DNA of 12,318 bases from Modestobacter sp. GTDB taxonomy: Bacteria; Actinomycetota; Actinomycetes; Mycobacteriales; Geodermatophilaceae. Where the stretch lies: assembly GCA_025963425.1 (NCBI GenBank), contig JAOPUQ010000236.1, positions 1 through 12,318 of the forward strand. Direction: 5' to 3'. The translations under genes were made by a program, and so were the position numbers. Below are positions 10,927-12,318 of this stretch, in pieces (the first letter of the stretch is position 1; every line of letters begins with the position of its first letter). Below the pieces are notes generated by a model. It was not told the DNA's origin. It saw nothing but the letters and a program-made list of their open reading frames with translations, and made no database searches.

Positions 10927-12318
10927 TCATCGGCCATGGGATCCAGCGGGCAGTTCCTCGAGAGCGAGCGCCAGCACCAGCGGGGTGTGCCGGTGCGAGG
11001 AGGAGATGTCGCCGATGAGGTCTTCGATCCGCTGCAAACGGCCGTACAGCGTCTGCCGGCGGAGGCGCAGCGCCTCAGCCGTCCTCACCTTCGATGAGGA
11101 GTGGGCGAGGTAGACACGGAGCGTCCGCACCAGATCGGTGCCGTGGGCCGCGTCGTGGTCGTCGAGCCGGCCGATCTCCTCGCGCACCAACTGGGTGGCC
11201 AGCGGCTCGTCGCGGACGCCGGCAAGGAGCAGCGGAGCGGTCATGTCGGCTGCCGACACGACCTGATCGCCACCCGCGGTCAACGCGAGCGCGGTCCGGG
11301 CCCGGACGATCGACCGGTCGACGTCCTCCAGCCGACCGACCACCGTGCCGACCACGACCCGCGGCCGGGAGTTCCCGAGCCCGTCCATGGCGCTCAGCAC
11401 CGCCCGCGCCTCGGCCAGTACCGAGGATGTGCGGACGACGGCCACCACGTGCTCGTCGACGTCGGCGACGAGCGCCGTCCCGGGCGCGAGCGCGGCCACG
11501 ACCGCCCGGACGATCGAGTCGGGCTCGACCGCCCCGACATCGGCGACGACCAGCGCGACGTACCGGCCCTCGGCCGGAAAGGGCAGCCCGAGCACCCTGG
11601 CCCGGGTGACCAGCTCAGCGGGCGTCCGCCAGCGCCGCTCGATCAGGTCGTCGACGAGCCGCCGGCGCCGGTCGTCCAGGTCACCTGCCGCCGTGGAGCG
11701 CAGCAGCGCCAGCCCCAGCGCCTCGGCACCGTAGGCGCACGCCTCCATGACCGTCGGGCCGTCGGTGCTGCAGGGAGGGAGGACGACGATCTGGCCCCAG
11801 TGCCGCTCCAACAGGAGGATGTCCTGCCGGGCGAGCGGCCGTCTCCGGCGGGCGGAGGACCCGCCGTCCACCCCTGCGGAGGCCACCAGCGCGCCCTCCG
11901 CCGTGGTGACCACCACCGGCGCGGAGACCAGCTCGGCGAGCACGGTGGTCAGTTCCTGCGGTCCGGCACCGTCCAGCAGCGCGTCGGTCAGCGTCTGGCG
12001 GACGTTCCGCGCCCTGCGCGTCGAGGTCGCGGCCCGTTCGAGGATCGCCGACTGGACGGCTTCGGTGACCTCGACGAAGGGAGCGACATCGTGCAGGACC
12101 AGCAACGGCAGCCCGTGCTCGCGGCATGCGGCGACCAGCGCCGGGGAAGGCTCGACGTAGCTCCAGCCGAGCTCCAGGGCGAGAGCGGCCGCACCGCGCC
12201 CGGCCAGCGCCGCGACATAGGCGGCCTCCCCCAACGGGCCACGCCCGCTGATGCCCAGGCCCGTGGTGAGCAGCAGCTCACCACCCTTGAGCAGGTACGG
12301 CGCCTCCGCCAACTCGCT
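10927..12318 (-). CDS. PucR-family transcriptional regulator, 5' end outside window
   Basis: This DNA-binding regulator is cut by the right edge; 463 residues are visible and the first visible ones read SELAEAPYLLKGGELLLTTG, the well-conserved middle of the PucR N-terminal (purine catabolism regulator-like) domain, so perhaps 30-40 residues are missing. That domain runs to ~125. A central region (~250-380) resembles the GGDEF-like domain found in this family (LVVADVGA, VVVGTVVGRLEDVDRSIVRAR). The C-terminus holds the PucR helix-turn-helix: LRVYLAHSSSKVRTAEALRLRRQTLYGRLQRIEDLIG split across residues ~408-445, with the RRQTLYGRL recognition helix. Members usually control nearby catabolic genes for purines, amino acids or other nitrogen compounds in response to a metabolite. 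The target here is unknown; the neighbouring small gene and hydrolase, or genes beyond the edge, are candidates. Confidence 0.92.
   Translation of the reverse strand, partial: SELAEAPYLLKGGELLLTTGLGISGRGPLGEAAYVAALAGRGAAALALELGWSYVEPSPALVAACREHGLPLLVLHDVAPFVEVTEAVQSAILERAATSTRRARNVRQTLTDALLDGAGPQELTTVLAELVSAPVVVTTAEGALVASAGVDGGSSARRRRPLARQDILLLERHWGQIVVLPPCSTDGPTVMEACAYGAEALGLALLRSTAAGDLDDRRRRLVDDLIERRWRTPAELVTRARVLGLPFPAEGRYVALVVADVGAVEPDSIVRAVVAALAPGTALVADVDEHVVAVVRTSSVLAEARAVLSAMDGLGNSRPRVVVGTVVGRLEDVDRSIVRARTALALTAGGDQVVSAADMTAPLLLAGVRDEPLATQLVREEIGRLDDHDAAHGTDLVRTLRVYLAHSSSKVRTAEALRLRRQTLYGRLQRIEDLIGDISSSHRHTPLVLALALEELPAGSHGR

Overview
The window is very GC-rich, with dense GC-ending codons, GTG as well as ATG starts and strong GGAGG-type ribosome binding sites. 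It also carries a Ser/Thr kinase next to an FHA-ABC transporter and a PucR-type regulator. Together these point to a high-GC actinobacterium. Geodermatophilaceae or a related family is plausible, but that is an inference from general character and was not tested by a search. I see no tRNA, rRNA, CRISPR array, insertion sequence or phage gene.

Layout. (1) Positions 1-2649, minus strand: a two-gene operon for an N,N-dimethylformamidase-like enzyme. The small subunit gene comes first and the large subunit gene overlaps its stop codon; the last ~30 codons of the large subunit lie outside the window. (2) Positions 2650-3480: an 831-bp divergent gap with no gene I can support but with four perfect inverted repeats. 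(3) Positions 3481-8379, plus strand: a polypeptide with two FHA domains, an ABC ATPase and a six-helix permease, then a membrane Ser/Thr kinase whose outside part is a seven-bladed YVTN/YncE-type beta-propeller. This resembles the Mycobacterium tuberculosis pair PknF/Rv1747, with a different gene order and a different sensor. (4) Positions 8380-8484: a convergent 3' junction holding a 16-bp tandem repeat. (5) Positions 8477-12318, minus strand: a small lipoprotein, an OsmC-family protein, a remnant of an alpha/beta hydrolase with a large internal deletion, an intact haloperoxidase-type alpha/beta hydrolase, an 81-residue protein of unknown function, and a PucR-family regulator cut by the window edge.

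How the genes may work together. The amidase pair should hydrolyse N,N-dimethylformamide or a similar small amide to an amine plus an acid (dimethylamine and formate for DMF). The kinase probably senses something outside the membrane through its propeller and signals to the transporter through the FHA domains. The hydrolase and OsmC genes look like one transcription unit that lost a middle gene. The most unusual features are the kinase-propeller/FHA-ABC pair with almost no linker between the FHA domains, the broken hydrolase with an intact coupled start site, the convergent-junction repeat, and two nearly identical apparent leaderless start sites.
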